Source: Anaerolineae bacterium
GTDB lineage: Bacteria; Chloroflexota; Anaerolineae; Aggregatilineales; Phototrophicaceae
Length of the DNA: 64,000 nt
Direction of reading: 5' to 3'
Assembly: GCA_022822305.1 (NCBI GenBank)
Contig: JAJEBY010000003.1
Location: 1-64,000, forward strand
The position numbers were made by a program, and so were the translations under genes. Within the stretch, counting starts at the first letter, position 1. Each line of letters opens with the position of its first letter. The notes under the pieces were generated by a model. That model worked only from the letters and a program-made list of their open reading frames with translations, was not told the origin of the DNA and did no database searches. Shown piece by piece: positions 17,088 through 26,368 of the stretch.

Positions 17088-18476
17088 TCAGCCCCCCTGG
17101 CGCTCCATGCGGCGGACGGAAATCATGACCAGCAGCGCGGTGACTGAAAGGTAGCTCATGGTCAGCAGCACCCAGGGCGACAAGATGGGGATGGATGCGC
17201 CGTTGCTGGAGAGCGTGACGCGCATGGTGATCAACTGCTGGTGATCGATCAGCATCTGCTGCGAGTAGAGGGTGGCGGTGATGGGATTGAGGCTGGTGGC
17301 GATCATATCGAGGTAGATGGTCGCGGCTTCGACGGTGGGGCTGGCGCTGACATTGGCGGCGACATTGTTGACGACGTTGCCGTAGGCGTTTTGGAAGAGG
17401 ATCAGGGCGACGACGGGCAAGCCGATGGTGATGGCCAGCGCCACGGTGTAGGAGCGGATAGTGGCGGCCAGCGTGCGTTCAGTGATGGATGAGAAGAACA
17501 TGCCGAAGGCGCCCAGCGTTGCTGCCGATACCGCCAATACCAGCAGCGCCAGGATCAGCTCGGCTTCGCTGACGCCGCCGAACAAGAAGGCGATGCTCTG
17601 CAGAGGAATCGCGGAAAGCAGCAGCAGCAAGATATAACCCAGCGCCGATTGCATTTTGCCGACCACAAAAGTCGCTTTGGAGATCAGCGTCGTCTGCAGC
17701 AGGTCGTAAGTTTTGCGTTCGCGCTCGGTGGTGATGGCGCCGGCGGTCAAGGCGGGCACGATGAAAATGATCAGCAGCAGCTCGATGAAGAGCACGCCGA
17801 TGAAGAGCAGCCGACCCAGCTCGCCGGTGACCACGACGCCGCCTTGCGGCACGCGCAGCAAATAGAGCAGCATGGTGAAGAAGCTCATCAGCGTCAGAAA
17901 GACGGTGATGATGGCGAAGCCGCGCAAGCCGCGCATGCGTCCGCGTAGTTCTTTCATCATCACCGGATTGAGGCGAAAGGCGCGCAAATCGCCAACGGTC
18001 AGCGCGCCCACAGCCAGCAGCGGCGCCATCGCCATCAGCGCGGGCCAGAAGCCAAACGCCAGCAGCGCGATCAGATTCAGCGCGGTCAAGAGCCAGGCGG
18101 TGAACACCGTCCACAATTCCTGCGCCAGGATCACTACCGCCAGCACCAGCAGAATCGACATATTGCCCAAGACGCCGGCGATGATCAGCAGGACGGCCGC
18201 ATCGCCGCTGATGAGCAGGTTGCCCAGCAGCGCCGCATGAATGGCTTCGTAGCGGGCGGCATCGCCTCGGGCGGATATGGCCAGGATGATCAGTATGAGG
18301 CCGGCGACGAGGTTGATCAGCGCGCCCCAGGTCAATATGCGCGAGCAGCGGCGCAGCAGCCGTTCGCGGGGCAGCAGTTGTTCCGGCGCGACCTCAGCCC
18401 ATCCGCCTTCTTCCGGCACATTTTGGCCGAAGAGACTGGCGATCAGCCGGCGCAGGTTGTTGAGCAGGTTGAGCAT
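17088..18476 (-). CDS. ABC-2-type transporter permease
   Basis: A 462-aa membrane protein with about ten to twelve hydrophobic segments. The central GAITTERERKTYDLLQTTLI is the cytoplasmic signature of ABC-2 permeases that work with a separate ATPase. No ATPase gene is next to it. The substrate is unknown; such permeases export drugs, lipids or polysaccharides. The gene stands alone between the HicAB-like module and a small protease pair. The 274-bp gap between it and the HicB-like gene holds no supported gene. Confidence 0.85.
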   Translation of the reverse strand: MLNLLNNLRRLIASLFGQNVPEEGGWAEVAPEQLLPRERLLRRCSRILTWGALINLVAGLILIILAISARGDAARYEAIHAALLGNLLISGDAAVLLIIAGVLGNMSILLVLAVVILAQELWTVFTAWLLTALNLIALLAFGFWPALMAMAPLLAVGALTVGDLRAFRLNPVMMKELRGRMRGLRGFAIITVFLTLMSFFTMLLYLLRVPQGGVVVTGELGRLLFIGVLFIELLLIIFIVPALTAGAITTERERKTYDLLQTTLISKATFVVGKMQSALGYILLLLLSAIPLQSIAFLFGGVSEAELILALLVLAVSAATLGAFGMFFSSITERTLAATIRSYTVALAITIGLPVVALILFQNAYGNVVNNVAANVSASPTVEAATIYLDMIATSLNPITATLYSQQMLIDHQQLITMRVTLSSNGASIPILSPWVLLTMSYLSVTALLVMISVRRMERQGG

Positions 18477-18504
18477 TCGCTAAGTATCCGATCTTCAGTC
18501 TTGC

Positions 18505-18912
18505 CTAAGCTCGCCATACGTCAAAGTAGTTCTGTGAACGATAGAAGCAAACATGAAATTGCGTGAGAAAGTTGGTTTGGCCCAACAAGACAGGCACGGA
18601 GTCCGAACTTGCCCAAGCAAAGCCCAGGGTAATGTAGTCAGTTCCAGTTAGCTCGGGAATCCTGCAATTGAGCGCCAGGCCTCTAGATTCAATGCCAGCC
18701 AAACCTCCCGAGAGTTGTCCAAGAACATGTTGTCGTTCCCAAATTGCGCCTAATGCGATGCCGACATCGTAAGGCAAAACATTAAGTGCGGAGCCCGAAT
18801 CGATGATACCGGTAACTTGCGCTGATTCGTTGTCGAGGGACAATTCAATGGGTAGTCTCGGCATCAAGCTGCCAGGCATAGATCGCAATTCGGTAAATCG
18901 AAATCGAGCCAT
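18505..18912 (-). CDS. Small retropepsin-like aspartic protease-fold protein
   Basis: A 135-aa protein. VTGIIDSGSALNVLPYDVG matches the active-site flap of single-domain retropepsin-like proteins (D-S/T-G followed by a hydrophobic N-x-L-P). The end, LLGQTNFLTQFHVCFYRSQN, resembles the LG-x-x-x-L-x-x-F closing strand of these proteins. It would need to dimerise to be active. The ATG at 18912 shares one base with the stop of the preceding gene (TGATG), so the two are co-translated. Confidence 0.7.
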   Translation of the reverse strand: MARFRFTELRSMPGSLMPRLPIELSLDNESAQVTGIIDSGSALNVLPYDVGIALGAIWERQHVLGQLSGGLAGIESRGLALNCRIPELTGTDYITLGFAWASSDSVPVLLGQTNFLTQFHVCFYRSQNYFDVWRA

Positions 18913-19115
18913 CAATTGACTTCTTGTTGAGTTTTGGCTTTTTCTTCCTCAAGCATCTCCATTAGTATCTGCGCGGCCTTATAATTTGTGCGCAATCCCA
19001 ATGGATCGTACGCATACTGTGAAAGGGCCGGATCCATCAATAGCGTGCGCAGCAACGCCAACTTGTCCGCTTCATCCAACGCTTTGACTTGCGCGAGTAA
19101 TTCGTCCGACAGCAT
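18912..19115 (-). CDS. 67-aa protein paired with aspartic-protease-like gene
   Basis: Not recognised as a named family. It is helical and acidic, begins LSDELLAQVKALDEADKLAL and ends in a Lys/Gln-rich tail. Two-gene units of a small helical protein plus a retropepsin-like protein are common in Chloroflexota and cyanobacteria and look like toxin-antitoxin pairs, but no function is shown here. Stop and start overlap by one base. Confidence 0.6.
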   Translation of the reverse strand: MLSDELLAQVKALDEADKLALLRTLLMDPALSQYAYDPLGLRTNYKAAQILMEMLEEEKAKTQQEVN

Positions 19116-19200
19116 GCCATCCTCCTCTCGGCTGCGGGCTACGCCGATTATACCAGATGGTTGGGCGGCAATCGCATTTTGATTGAAGGCAGCGCTTGAT

Positions 19201-20295
19201 TCAGAGCAGCAGATTCCGCCGCTCGCGCAGGGCCGCGATCACCAGGCGATCGGCCTTGCCGAAAGTGTAGTCATCCAGCGTATCTTCCCGCGCCCAGGCC
19301 CAGTCCAGCGCCTCCAGCGCCTGCGGCTCATCGTAGGGCGGCAGCGCGCCCAGATAGCGGCATTCGAATGCATGCAGCGTGATCTTGAAGTGGGTGAAGG
19401 CGTGATCGACTACGGTGAACAGCTCGCCGACTTCTACGGCTATCGCCAGCTCCTCGCGCAATTCGCGGCGCAGACATTCGGCCAGCGATTCCTGCGATTC
19501 GCGTTTGCCGCCGGGGAACTCCCACAACCCGCCCAGCAATCCATCCAGCGGACGCCGCGCGATCAGCAGGCGATCTTGTTCATCGCGGATGAGACCGGCG
19601 CAAACATCATAATGTGGGATGGCGGCGCGTTTGCGGCGCAGCGGCCGCAGCGACTGCGTGCCGTTTTGGAAGGCGCGGCAGTGGGCGGATAGCGGGCAGG
19701 CGGGGCAATCGGGCGTCTTGGGACGACAGACGCGCTGACCCAATTCCATCAGCGCCTGATTGTAATCGCCCGCGCGCTCTGTCGGCAGCCATTCCGCCGC
19801 CAGGTCCCAGAGCCGTTCGCGCGTCGTGTGGGCGCTAACGTCATCCGGCAGATCTTGCAAGCGCGCGAAGATGCGAATCAGGTTGCCATCGAGAACCGGC
19901 GCCGAACATCCAAAGGCGATGCTGCTGATGGCGCCGGCGGTGTAGCGACCGATGCCGGGCAATTTGATCAAGTCGCTTGGGGCGGAGGGCAGGGCGCCGC
20001 CGTGCTCGGCAACGACGATCTGGGCGGCACGATGCAAATGGCGCGCGCGGCTATAATAGCCCAGCCCTTCCCAGAGCTTCAGCACCCGCGCGAGATCGGC
20101 CGCCGCCAGATCGGCGATGGTGGGGAAGGCTGTCAAAAAGCGTCCGTAATAGGGGATGACCGTCTCGACTTGTGTTTGCTGCAGCATGATTTCGGCCAGC
20201 CAGACTTGATAGGGGGAGGGATGGCGGCGCCAGGGCAAATCGGCCCGGTTGGCGTCATACCAGCGCAGCAGTTCGTGGGTGAAAGGCGCGGTCAT
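19201..20295 (-). CDS. mutY: A/G-specific adenine DNA glycosylase
   Basis: A 364-aa MutY. The N-terminal domain has LPWRRHPSPYQVWLAEIMLQ, LPGIGRYTAGAISS as the helix-hairpin-helix and VLDGNLIRIFAR with the catalytic Asp. Then comes the 4Fe-4S loop, C-x6-C-x2-C-x5-C (CRPKTPDCPACPLSAHC). The C-terminal ~130 residues form the MutT-like domain with GGLWEFPGGK that recognises 8-oxoG. It removes adenine mispaired with 8-oxoguanine. It is a single gene flanked by repeat DNA. Confidence 0.95.
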   Translation of the reverse strand: MTAPFTHELLRWYDANRADLPWRRHPSPYQVWLAEIMLQQTQVETVIPYYGRFLTAFPTIADLAAADLARVLKLWEGLGYYSRARHLHRAAQIVVAEHGGALPSAPSDLIKLPGIGRYTAGAISSIAFGCSAPVLDGNLIRIFARLQDLPDDVSAHTTRERLWDLAAEWLPTERAGDYNQALMELGQRVCRPKTPDCPACPLSAHCRAFQNGTQSLRPLRRKRAAIPHYDVCAGLIRDEQDRLLIARRPLDGLLGGLWEFPGGKRESQESLAECLRRELREELAIAVEVGELFTVVDHAFTHFKITLHAFECRYLGALPPYDEPQALEALDWAWAREDTLDDYTFGKADRLVIAALRERRNLLL

Positions 20296-20350
20296 CGTTC
20301 AATGAGAGGGAAGCCAAAACTCATTCAGTTTTTCTCTGTGCTGTCAGTAG

Positions 20351-20474
20351 TTCCAATAAAGTAATGCAAAAAAAAGGGACGTTGTAGGGACGTCTCGCTG
20401 AGACGCCCTCCTTCCCAGTCACGTCTTTTGGGCGTTTCGGCGAAACGCCCCTACAAGTCAGTATTTGCATGACT
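20351..20474 (+). repeat. 125-bp two-hairpin dispersed element, copy 1
   Basis: It contains two palindromes: CGTCTC-GCT-GAGACG (20391-20405) and GGGCGTTTC-GGC-GAAACGCCC (20430-20450), framed by TTGTAGGG at one side and CCCTACAA at the other. An inverted copy of about 85% similarity lies at 27475-27599. The flanks AGTAATGCAA and TTTGCATGACT are shared, so the element is longer than the REP pair itself. Confidence 0.85.
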
Positions 20475-20537
20475 TGCTGGGCGTTACTTCTGCGTCTAAG
20501 CGGTGAACAACCTCCAGGTCATCGCTTCTACGGACGG

Positions 20538-21758
20538 TCACAGCAGCTTCAGGGCGTGGCGATAGATATCCAGCGCCTGCTGCAGATGACCTTGCCGCAT
20601 GAGGGCGTCGCCGAGCACGCGATGCACCGAGGCGTTGTCGCGGAACTGCGGCTGCTCCAACAGCCAGCGCATATCGGCGGCGACCAGATCGAGACCGATG
20701 TTGGCGCGCAGCAGCGTTTCGTAATCGGTCAGCGCATCGGCGAGCCTGCCCGCGGCCAGTTTGCCGCGCGCCGAATTAAATCCCGCCGCCAGCCCGGGTG
20801 GCGGCGCGGGCAGTGCGCTGAGCTCGGGGGCAGGCGCGGCCGCATCCGCGCCGGCTTCCTTGAGCGACGTATCGGCGCCGCTGGCGATGGCGCGCAAGCG
20901 GGCTTCGTACCAGGCTTCCAGATCGGCTTGATGATCCTGGAGCAGAAAGGCCTGCATCAGGTTGTCGCGCGGAGACTGCGCCAGGGCGCTCGCGTCCACA
21001 GAGATTTGCTCGTCAAGCGGCGCGACCGGGATTTCGTTTTCGTCAATGTCGGGGATTAGGTCATCGGGCACGGGCGCCATCGATTGCGTGCTGTATTCGT
21101 CATCTTCCTGGTCCAATCCGGTCAAACTTTCGAGGAAGCTCATGGTCTCATCGGCATGCCGCGAATACAGGCTTTCGTCTTCGAGATCGTCCAGCCGCTC
21201 ATCGTCTTCGTAGGCATCGTCGATATCATCAAATAGGTCGATGACCTCGATGACGGGTTCTGACTCGGCTGCCGCATCGCTGACTTCGCTGGCCAGGCTC
21301 TCCAGCCAATCCAGCGGGTCTTCCTGCTCAGATTCGCCGTCATGCGCGGCGGCCGGATCTACAGCAGCTTCGACTGGGGCGATGATATCTTGCAGTTCGG
21401 TCAGGGGATCGGTGGTATCGTCGCTGCCGGCTTCCTCGATGACGGGCAAGGCGGTGGGCGTCTCGTCATCGTCTTCGTCGAGGGTCTGCATGGCTTGGAT
21501 CGGCGGAATGTCAACCGGAGAGGTATCTTGCTGCAGGTCGTGATCGCTCCCGATCCAGGCGCTCCATTCTTCGTCGTTGAGCAGTTCCGGCATCAAGTCG
21601 GGACTCATGTCGCCATCCGCCGAATCGAAGTCTTCAGCCAGACCGGTCCCTTCTTCGCTTTGGCGATGCGCCAGGGTTTCCAGCCATTCGATCAGCTCGT
21701 CTTGCGACATCGAGTCAAAGTCGGGCATGTCGGGGTCTTGATACATTGCGCTGCGCAC
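20538..21758 (-). CDS. Acidic protein with C-terminal TPR-like region
   Basis: A 406-aa (or slightly shorter) protein. The first ~230 residues are very acidic and low-complexity, with repeated DWLESL/EWLETL/SFLESL-type segments. The last ~110 residues look like a TPR fold (ARGKLAAGRLADALTDYETL and ALMRQGHLQQALDIYRHALK). No catalytic motif is seen. It begins 28 nt after the 895-aa TPR protein, in another frame and without a clear ribosome-binding site (possible starts GTG 21758, ATG 21746, ATG 21728). The two could be one gene split by a frameshift, or a coupled pair. A scaffolding role is a guess. Confidence 0.65.
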   Translation of the reverse strand: MRSAMYQDPDMPDFDSMSQDELIEWLETLAHRQSEEGTGLAEDFDSADGDMSPDLMPELLNDEEWSAWIGSDHDLQQDTSPVDIPPIQAMQTLDEDDDETPTALPVIEEAGSDDTTDPLTELQDIIAPVEAAVDPAAAHDGESEQEDPLDWLESLASEVSDAAAESEPVIEVIDLFDDIDDAYEDDERLDDLEDESLYSRHADETMSFLESLTGLDQEDDEYSTQSMAPVPDDLIPDIDENEIPVAPLDEQISVDASALAQSPRDNLMQAFLLQDHQADLEAWYEARLRAIASGADTSLKEAGADAAAPAPELSALPAPPPGLAAGFNSARGKLAAGRLADALTDYETLLRANIGLDLVAADMRWLLEQPQFRDNASVHRVLGDALMRQGHLQQALDIYRHALKLL

Positions 21759-21786
21759 TCTCGGATCGGCTGATCCGCCAGGGACC

Positions 21787-24474
21787 TCAGGTCGGCGTGG
21801 GACCGCGGCTCTTGTCGCGATCGTCAGGAGCGAAATCGTCGCTGCCGCTCAGATCGCCATATTCCAGCCAATCGCCGCTTTCGCTGCCATTGGTCTCGGC
21901 GGTCGATAGCGGGTCATCCAGACCGATGTCATCGAATTCGAGCGGATCGGGTTCCGCGTCCAGGGTGATGGCCGGCGCCTTTTCGGTCGGCGTATCGAAA
22001 TCGAAATCTTCGTCTTCCAGGCCGAGCTCTTTGAAGTTGATATTGGCCGGGTCGTCGTCCAGGGTGATGGCGATGGTCTTTTCGGTGGGCGATTCTAAGT
22101 CGAAATAGTCGTCCCATTCCAGGGCGGCGAAATTGATGTCCGCGTCCTCGTCATCGAGGTTGATGGCATCCATCTTGTCGGTCGGCGTGTTTATATTGAA
22201 ATAGTCGTCAAAGGTCAAATCATCGAGCTCAAGTTCGTCGAGGTTGTCGGCGACGGCGAGCGCGGTCGCGGCGACCGCTCCGATGGCGATATCGGGTTCC
22301 GCTATGTGCTCGCCACGCATGATGGCCAGCCAAAGCGGCGGGCTTCTGAATGGGAAATAGGGCGTCTCGGCCGCCGGCAATTCAGCTTGCACGGCTGCCA
22401 TTTCGCCGGTTTCTTCGTCGACGATGTCGCTCACCCAGCCGAAGTCGGCGCCTGGCCGCCGGATGGGACTTGCGAATTCCAATTCGTTTTCCGGCTCGGC
22501 ATCGGATTCGCGATCGATGCCGGGCACCATGGCGTTCAGCCAGCTGGGGGCGACTTCGGCTTCGGCCAGGCCGACCTCGTCTTCGACGAAATCCGCCAGC
22601 TGCTCCTCGTCCTTAAGGCCCCAGGCGCGCGCGGTCTCGGATGGATCGCCATCATCCGGCGCGACCGGATCGAGCGCTAATGCGGCTGCCGGCGCTTCGA
22701 TGGGATCCTCGCTGCCCTGCGCGGACAACAAGCCCAGTTCGTCATCCAGTTCTTCAGCCGCGCCTTCGCTCAGCCAGTCGATGTAGGGATCGTCGTCTTC
22801 GTCATCGTCGACGCCCAGTTCTTGCTGCCAACTATCGATGAGTTCGAGATTGCGGCGGCTGTCCTCGTCATCGACCGCGGGCGCGGCGAACAGCGGCAGC
22901 TCGGCGGCGGCATCGGCCTCGCCTTCATCGAGCCAGGAAGACTCGTCCAGCAATCCATCATCCAGCTCGACCAGTTTGTCGATTTCTTCGGCGCTGAGCT
23001 GATCGGGTTCGGTTTCGTCGCTATACAGCCAGTCTTCGATATCTTGCAATTCGAGCGGCTCGGTCTCCGAAGTGGCGTTGAGCAGTTTCTGCAGGCCTTC
23101 GTCTTCGGCGAAGAGGTCGAAATCGGCGGCGTCATCATCCAGCTCGCGCATGGCCGCCGACAGCCAGGGCGCGCCCGCGTCGCCGGCGGGCTCCTTGACA
23201 TACTCGCGTCCCATGTCTTCCAGATAATCCAGCGATTCCTCATCGAGCAGGTTCAGGCTCTCTTGCTGTATTTCCTCGATCCAGGAGCTGTCATCATCGT
23301 TGTCGTCCAGCTTGGCGAGCAGGCCCGATAATTCGTCATCGAGACCCGCGAAGCTCTCATTATCGCTGGTTTGGGCGCTGATGTCCTCCGGGGCCGTCGG
23401 CGGCGATTTATCGGCATCATCCGTGAATAAGCCGCGTTCATCCATGGCGACGATGACCGCCGAGCCGTCATCGCGGGCGGCGGTTTCGGCGCGGCTCTCG
23501 TCGTCGCTGATCAGTTCCTGGAAGAGCGCGTCGATCTCGTCCGCGGCGAGCAGGTCTTGCAAATCGGCGGTGGCCCGGGCTGGGCTTCCGCCTGGTTCGT
23601 CGCCGTCGGATTGAAAGAGTTCGGCGATTTCTGCGGCTTCGTCCGCCTCGGCATCGCCGCTGTTTTCCAGCCATTCGGCATTGAGTATGGTCTGTTCCGC
23701 TGCCGGCAGGGCGGCGTAATCAAGTTCTTCCAGCGTGACCAGCGCCTCGGGCGGGGCTGCTGCCGTCGCCAGTTGATGCGCCAGGTATGGATCGAGGTCT
23801 TCGATGCGCCGCAAGTAGAGCTGGGCATCGGAGGGTCGCTCTTCGGCCAGCCACAATTCGCTCATGATACGGTTGGCCGCCAGCGCGTAGGGCAGTTGGT
23901 CCAGGATTTCGGCGGCGGATTCCGCGGCGGCTGTGCGCTGCCCGTCCAGCCAGAGCGTGCGCGCCCGCATCAGCTGCATATCGATGCGGCCGGGGTTGCA
24001 ATCGAGGGCGTCGCCCAATACCGCCAGCGCATCCTCCAGCAGATTGCTGCGGATGTGCTGTTGAGCCAGCGCCACGGACGATAGTTGCATGCGTTCAATC
24101 TCGACGCCGCGCGCTTCGCGATAGAGGCTCCGGATCAAGCTGATGGCGTCGCGGTCTTCCGGCTGCAGATCGAGGGCGCGTTCGGCGTGCCAGATGGCGC
24201 GGTCGAATTGCTCCAGTTGCTGATATGATCTGGCCAGGCGCGCATGCGTGAAGAAATCTTGTGGCTGCGCGCCCAAGAGACGGCGCAGCACTTCGGCCGC
24301 TTCGTCCCAGCGGGAGCCGGCAAAGAGCGCCTCGCTCAGCAGTTGATAGGCGCGCAGATTCTTGGGATGCGTCTTGAGGATATGGCGGGCGTGGGCGATG
24401 ACTTCTTCGTGGCGTCCTTCCGCCAGCAAGCCGGAAAGCTTGTCCTGATATGCGCTTAAACTGATGGCTGCCAT
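21787..24474 (-). CDS. Large TPR protein with long acidic tail
   Basis: An 895-aa protein. Residues 1 to ~240 are TPR repeats, for example RAYQLLSEALFAGSRWDEAA and RAIWHAERALDLQPEDRDAI. The remaining ~650 residues are strongly acidic, rich in Asp, Glu, Leu and Trp, and recur in short DWL/WL-containing segments. Near the C-terminus about three copies of a ~35-residue repeat occur, each with TPTxK or SPTEK followed by AITLD and an INFxxL strand. Proteins of this build are frequent in Chloroflexota, with unknown function. It is presumably cytoplasmic, as no signal peptide or membrane helix is seen. Confidence 0.75.
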   Translation of the reverse strand: MAAISLSAYQDKLSGLLAEGRHEEVIAHARHILKTHPKNLRAYQLLSEALFAGSRWDEAAEVLRRLLGAQPQDFFTHARLARSYQQLEQFDRAIWHAERALDLQPEDRDAISLIRSLYREARGVEIERMQLSSVALAQQHIRSNLLEDALAVLGDALDCNPGRIDMQLMRARTLWLDGQRTAAAESAAEILDQLPYALAANRIMSELWLAEERPSDAQLYLRRIEDLDPYLAHQLATAAAPPEALVTLEELDYAALPAAEQTILNAEWLENSGDAEADEAAEIAELFQSDGDEPGGSPARATADLQDLLAADEIDALFQELISDDESRAETAARDDGSAVIVAMDERGLFTDDADKSPPTAPEDISAQTSDNESFAGLDDELSGLLAKLDDNDDDSSWIEEIQQESLNLLDEESLDYLEDMGREYVKEPAGDAGAPWLSAAMRELDDDAADFDLFAEDEGLQKLLNATSETEPLELQDIEDWLYSDETEPDQLSAEEIDKLVELDDGLLDESSWLDEGEADAAAELPLFAAPAVDDEDSRRNLELIDSWQQELGVDDDEDDDPYIDWLSEGAAEELDDELGLLSAQGSEDPIEAPAAALALDPVAPDDGDPSETARAWGLKDEEQLADFVEDEVGLAEAEVAPSWLNAMVPGIDRESDAEPENELEFASPIRRPGADFGWVSDIVDEETGEMAAVQAELPAAETPYFPFRSPPLWLAIMRGEHIAEPDIAIGAVAATALAVADNLDELELDDLTFDDYFNINTPTDKMDAINLDDEDADINFAALEWDDYFDLESPTEKTIAITLDDDPANINFKELGLEDEDFDFDTPTEKAPAITLDAEPDPLEFDDIGLDDPLSTAETNGSESGDWLEYGDLSGSDDFAPDDRDKSRGPTPT

Positions 24475-24884
24475 CGGGAATCCATTCGCCGCGCGGACAA
24501 TAGAAAGCTGCTGGAATTATAGCATAGGCCGATGATTTGACTTTGCTAACGCGGCGGCATTTTGTCGTGGTTCGCACCGGTGTGTGATTGCGATGTTGCG
24601 GGCGACCTGGCGGGTTGTCTCCGGCACGGCTTGTATGTTATAGGACACAATATCAGCGTGTTTTTCTACCCCTCCCCCCGGCCCCCTCCCCATTGCAATG
24701 GAGAGGGGGAGCACTTTTGCGTGGATTCGGCGTCTAGTCCGTAATTATCGCGCTGAGCGCGCCCGTTTCTATCGCTTTTCGCAAGTAGTTTCCAGCCATT
24801 CGCGGGTGACTCTGCAATATCGGACAAGCCATGCAGGGGCGGCCCGATGAGTCGCCCGAATGCATGTCTGCTGCTCAGGCTTGC
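24475..24884. other. Gap with C-rich and REP hairpins; no gene seen
   Basis: 24668-24712 is a C-rich element ending CCCCATTGCAATGGAGAGGGG, of the same kind as at 8740 and 11400. 24833-24862 is a degenerate GGGCG-family hairpin. No coding region is supported. Confidence 0.5.
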
Positions 24885-25763
24885 CTAGCGGAAAGCCGCG
24901 ATGCCGTCGTCAAAGGCGGCTTTGTCGCCATCGCGCAGGCCGTAGAGCGCTTGCAGCAAGGCATAATTGCCCAGGTAGAAGCGCGCGCGCGGCAGGCAGG
25001 ATGTCAGCGCCGGATAATGCGCCAGGAAGCGTTCGATGAAGCGCTCGCCGTAGCTCGACAGCAATGCGCCCAGATCCTGCGCCGGATCGCCGGGGCGGCA
25101 GAAACTGAAGTCGATGATGCCGCTGACGCGATTCCCGTCAACGAGAATGTTGCCGGTACCGAAGTCGCCGTGGATTAGGCAGGGCTCAATGCGCCACAAG
25201 TGGTCATCGTTCAATCCGCTCTCAAAGCGCTGACGGATTTGCTCGCGCGCAGCCGGTCGCATGTGCGGGAAAAGCTGCTGGCGCACATCAATCCAGGCGC
25301 GCCGCCAGAACTGCCGACTGTCTTCGGCATCCGATTCAATATCGATGGCCGCCGGATCGATGGCGTGAAGCGCTTTGAGGAAACCCGCCAGGTCGCGCGA
25401 GATGCCATCGACGATGCGAGCGTCGGCGCTGAGCCGGCGATAGCGGTCGCGCAGAAGCGGTTGACCAGGAATCATGGCGTAACCCATGAATTGCAGCCGC
25501 CCGTCCGCATGCTCAGCGGCGAAGACGGGTTCGGGGATGGGCAGCGGCAAACGACCGCGCAGAGGCGGCAGCAGCTCCAGCTCGCGCGCAAGCTCGGCCG
25601 CGGCCCGGGGGCTTTTGGGGAAACGAAAGATCCAGCGCTCATCGAGGCAGAGCACGGTATTGAATTGCCCGGCTTGTGACAGCAAACGCGCACGATCGGT
25701 CGCCAGCTCGGGATGGCGCGCGCGTATCAGCTGGAGATACGATTCAAGGTTTGGCGCAGGCAT
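24885..25763 (-). CDS. Phosphotransferase of the APH/aminoglycoside kinase-like family
   Basis: A 292-aa kinase-like protein. LIHGDFGTGNILVDG is the Brenner-type catalytic loop (Asp base and Asn), and GIIDFSFCRPGDPAQDLG is the metal-binding D-x-x family motif. The N-lobe begins with FNTVLCLDERWIFRFPKS, where the Lys binds ATP. Members phosphorylate aminoglycosides, macrolides, homoserine or other small molecules; this substrate cannot be told, and resistance should not be assumed. The first bases of the gene and its upstream region are duplicated at 25926-25971. Confidence 0.82.
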   Translation of the reverse strand: MPAPNLESYLQLIRARHPELATDRARLLSQAGQFNTVLCLDERWIFRFPKSPRAAAELARELELLPPLRGRLPLPIPEPVFAAEHADGRLQFMGYAMIPGQPLLRDRYRRLSADARIVDGISRDLAGFLKALHAIDPAAIDIESDAEDSRQFWRRAWIDVRQQLFPHMRPAAREQIRQRFESGLNDDHLWRIEPCLIHGDFGTGNILVDGNRVSGIIDFSFCRPGDPAQDLGALLSSYGERFIERFLAHYPALTSCLPRARFYLGNYALLQALYGLRDGDKAAFDDGIAAFR

Positions 25764-25801
25764 GTGTTTGGCTCATCACTGTTCAGAGTATAACCTTCGC
25801 G
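25756..25801. repeat. 46-bp direct repeat over the phosphotransferase start
   Basis: This segment holds the first codons and the presumed promoter of the minus-strand phosphotransferase. It is repeated exactly at 25926-25971, 170 bp upstream of the gene start. Confidence 0.9.
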
Positions 25802-26368
25802 ATTGTGGAATGCGCGGGGCGCGCATGGTCAGGAAGTGGCTAAAATCGTGGATATGAGACGCAAAGCGCGCTCGGCGCCGGGGGATTAACCACAGAGACC
25901 ACAGAGCGCACAGAGATATTTTGTTGCAGGCATGTGTTTGGCTCATCACTGTTCAGAGTATAACCTTCGCGCTGGGGGATTAACCACAGCCGCTCGCAAG
26001 TCACGACTTGGCTCACACAAAATTTGAAGCCCATACCGGCCCCCATCCCCCGGCCCCTTCCCCCACAAGGAGGGAAGGGGAGCAATGTACTGCCGAGCGG
26101 TGTAGGGAGAAAAGCCTCTCCCTCTTAATGGAGGAGGGGGTTTCAAAAAAGAGAGACCACAGAGCGCACAGAGATATATTGTATCTGCTCTGAAGCTGCT
26201 GCATTCACAAAATCTGGCACTCCCAAAGGTCAAAAGCAGCGATTGCCGGCATCAATGTTAGTCAAGGCTTAACGCGCGCTTGACGCTAGAGAGTTGCGCG
26301 TTTGGCGCTTTTGGCTTAGGCTTCTGCGACCGCAAACGCCCGCAGGGCTTGAAATCAAGGGAAACGCG
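25802..26368. repeat. Repeat-rich gap upstream of surE
   Basis: It holds the second copy of the 46-bp repeat (25926-25971), a partial ~100-bp dispersed repeat (about 25978-26034, ending in GGCTCACACAAAATTTGAAG), a C-rich hairpin (26037-26080) and two CCACAGAGCGCACAGAGATAT segments (25897-25917 and 26157-26177). No gene is supported in this gap. Confidence 0.7.
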
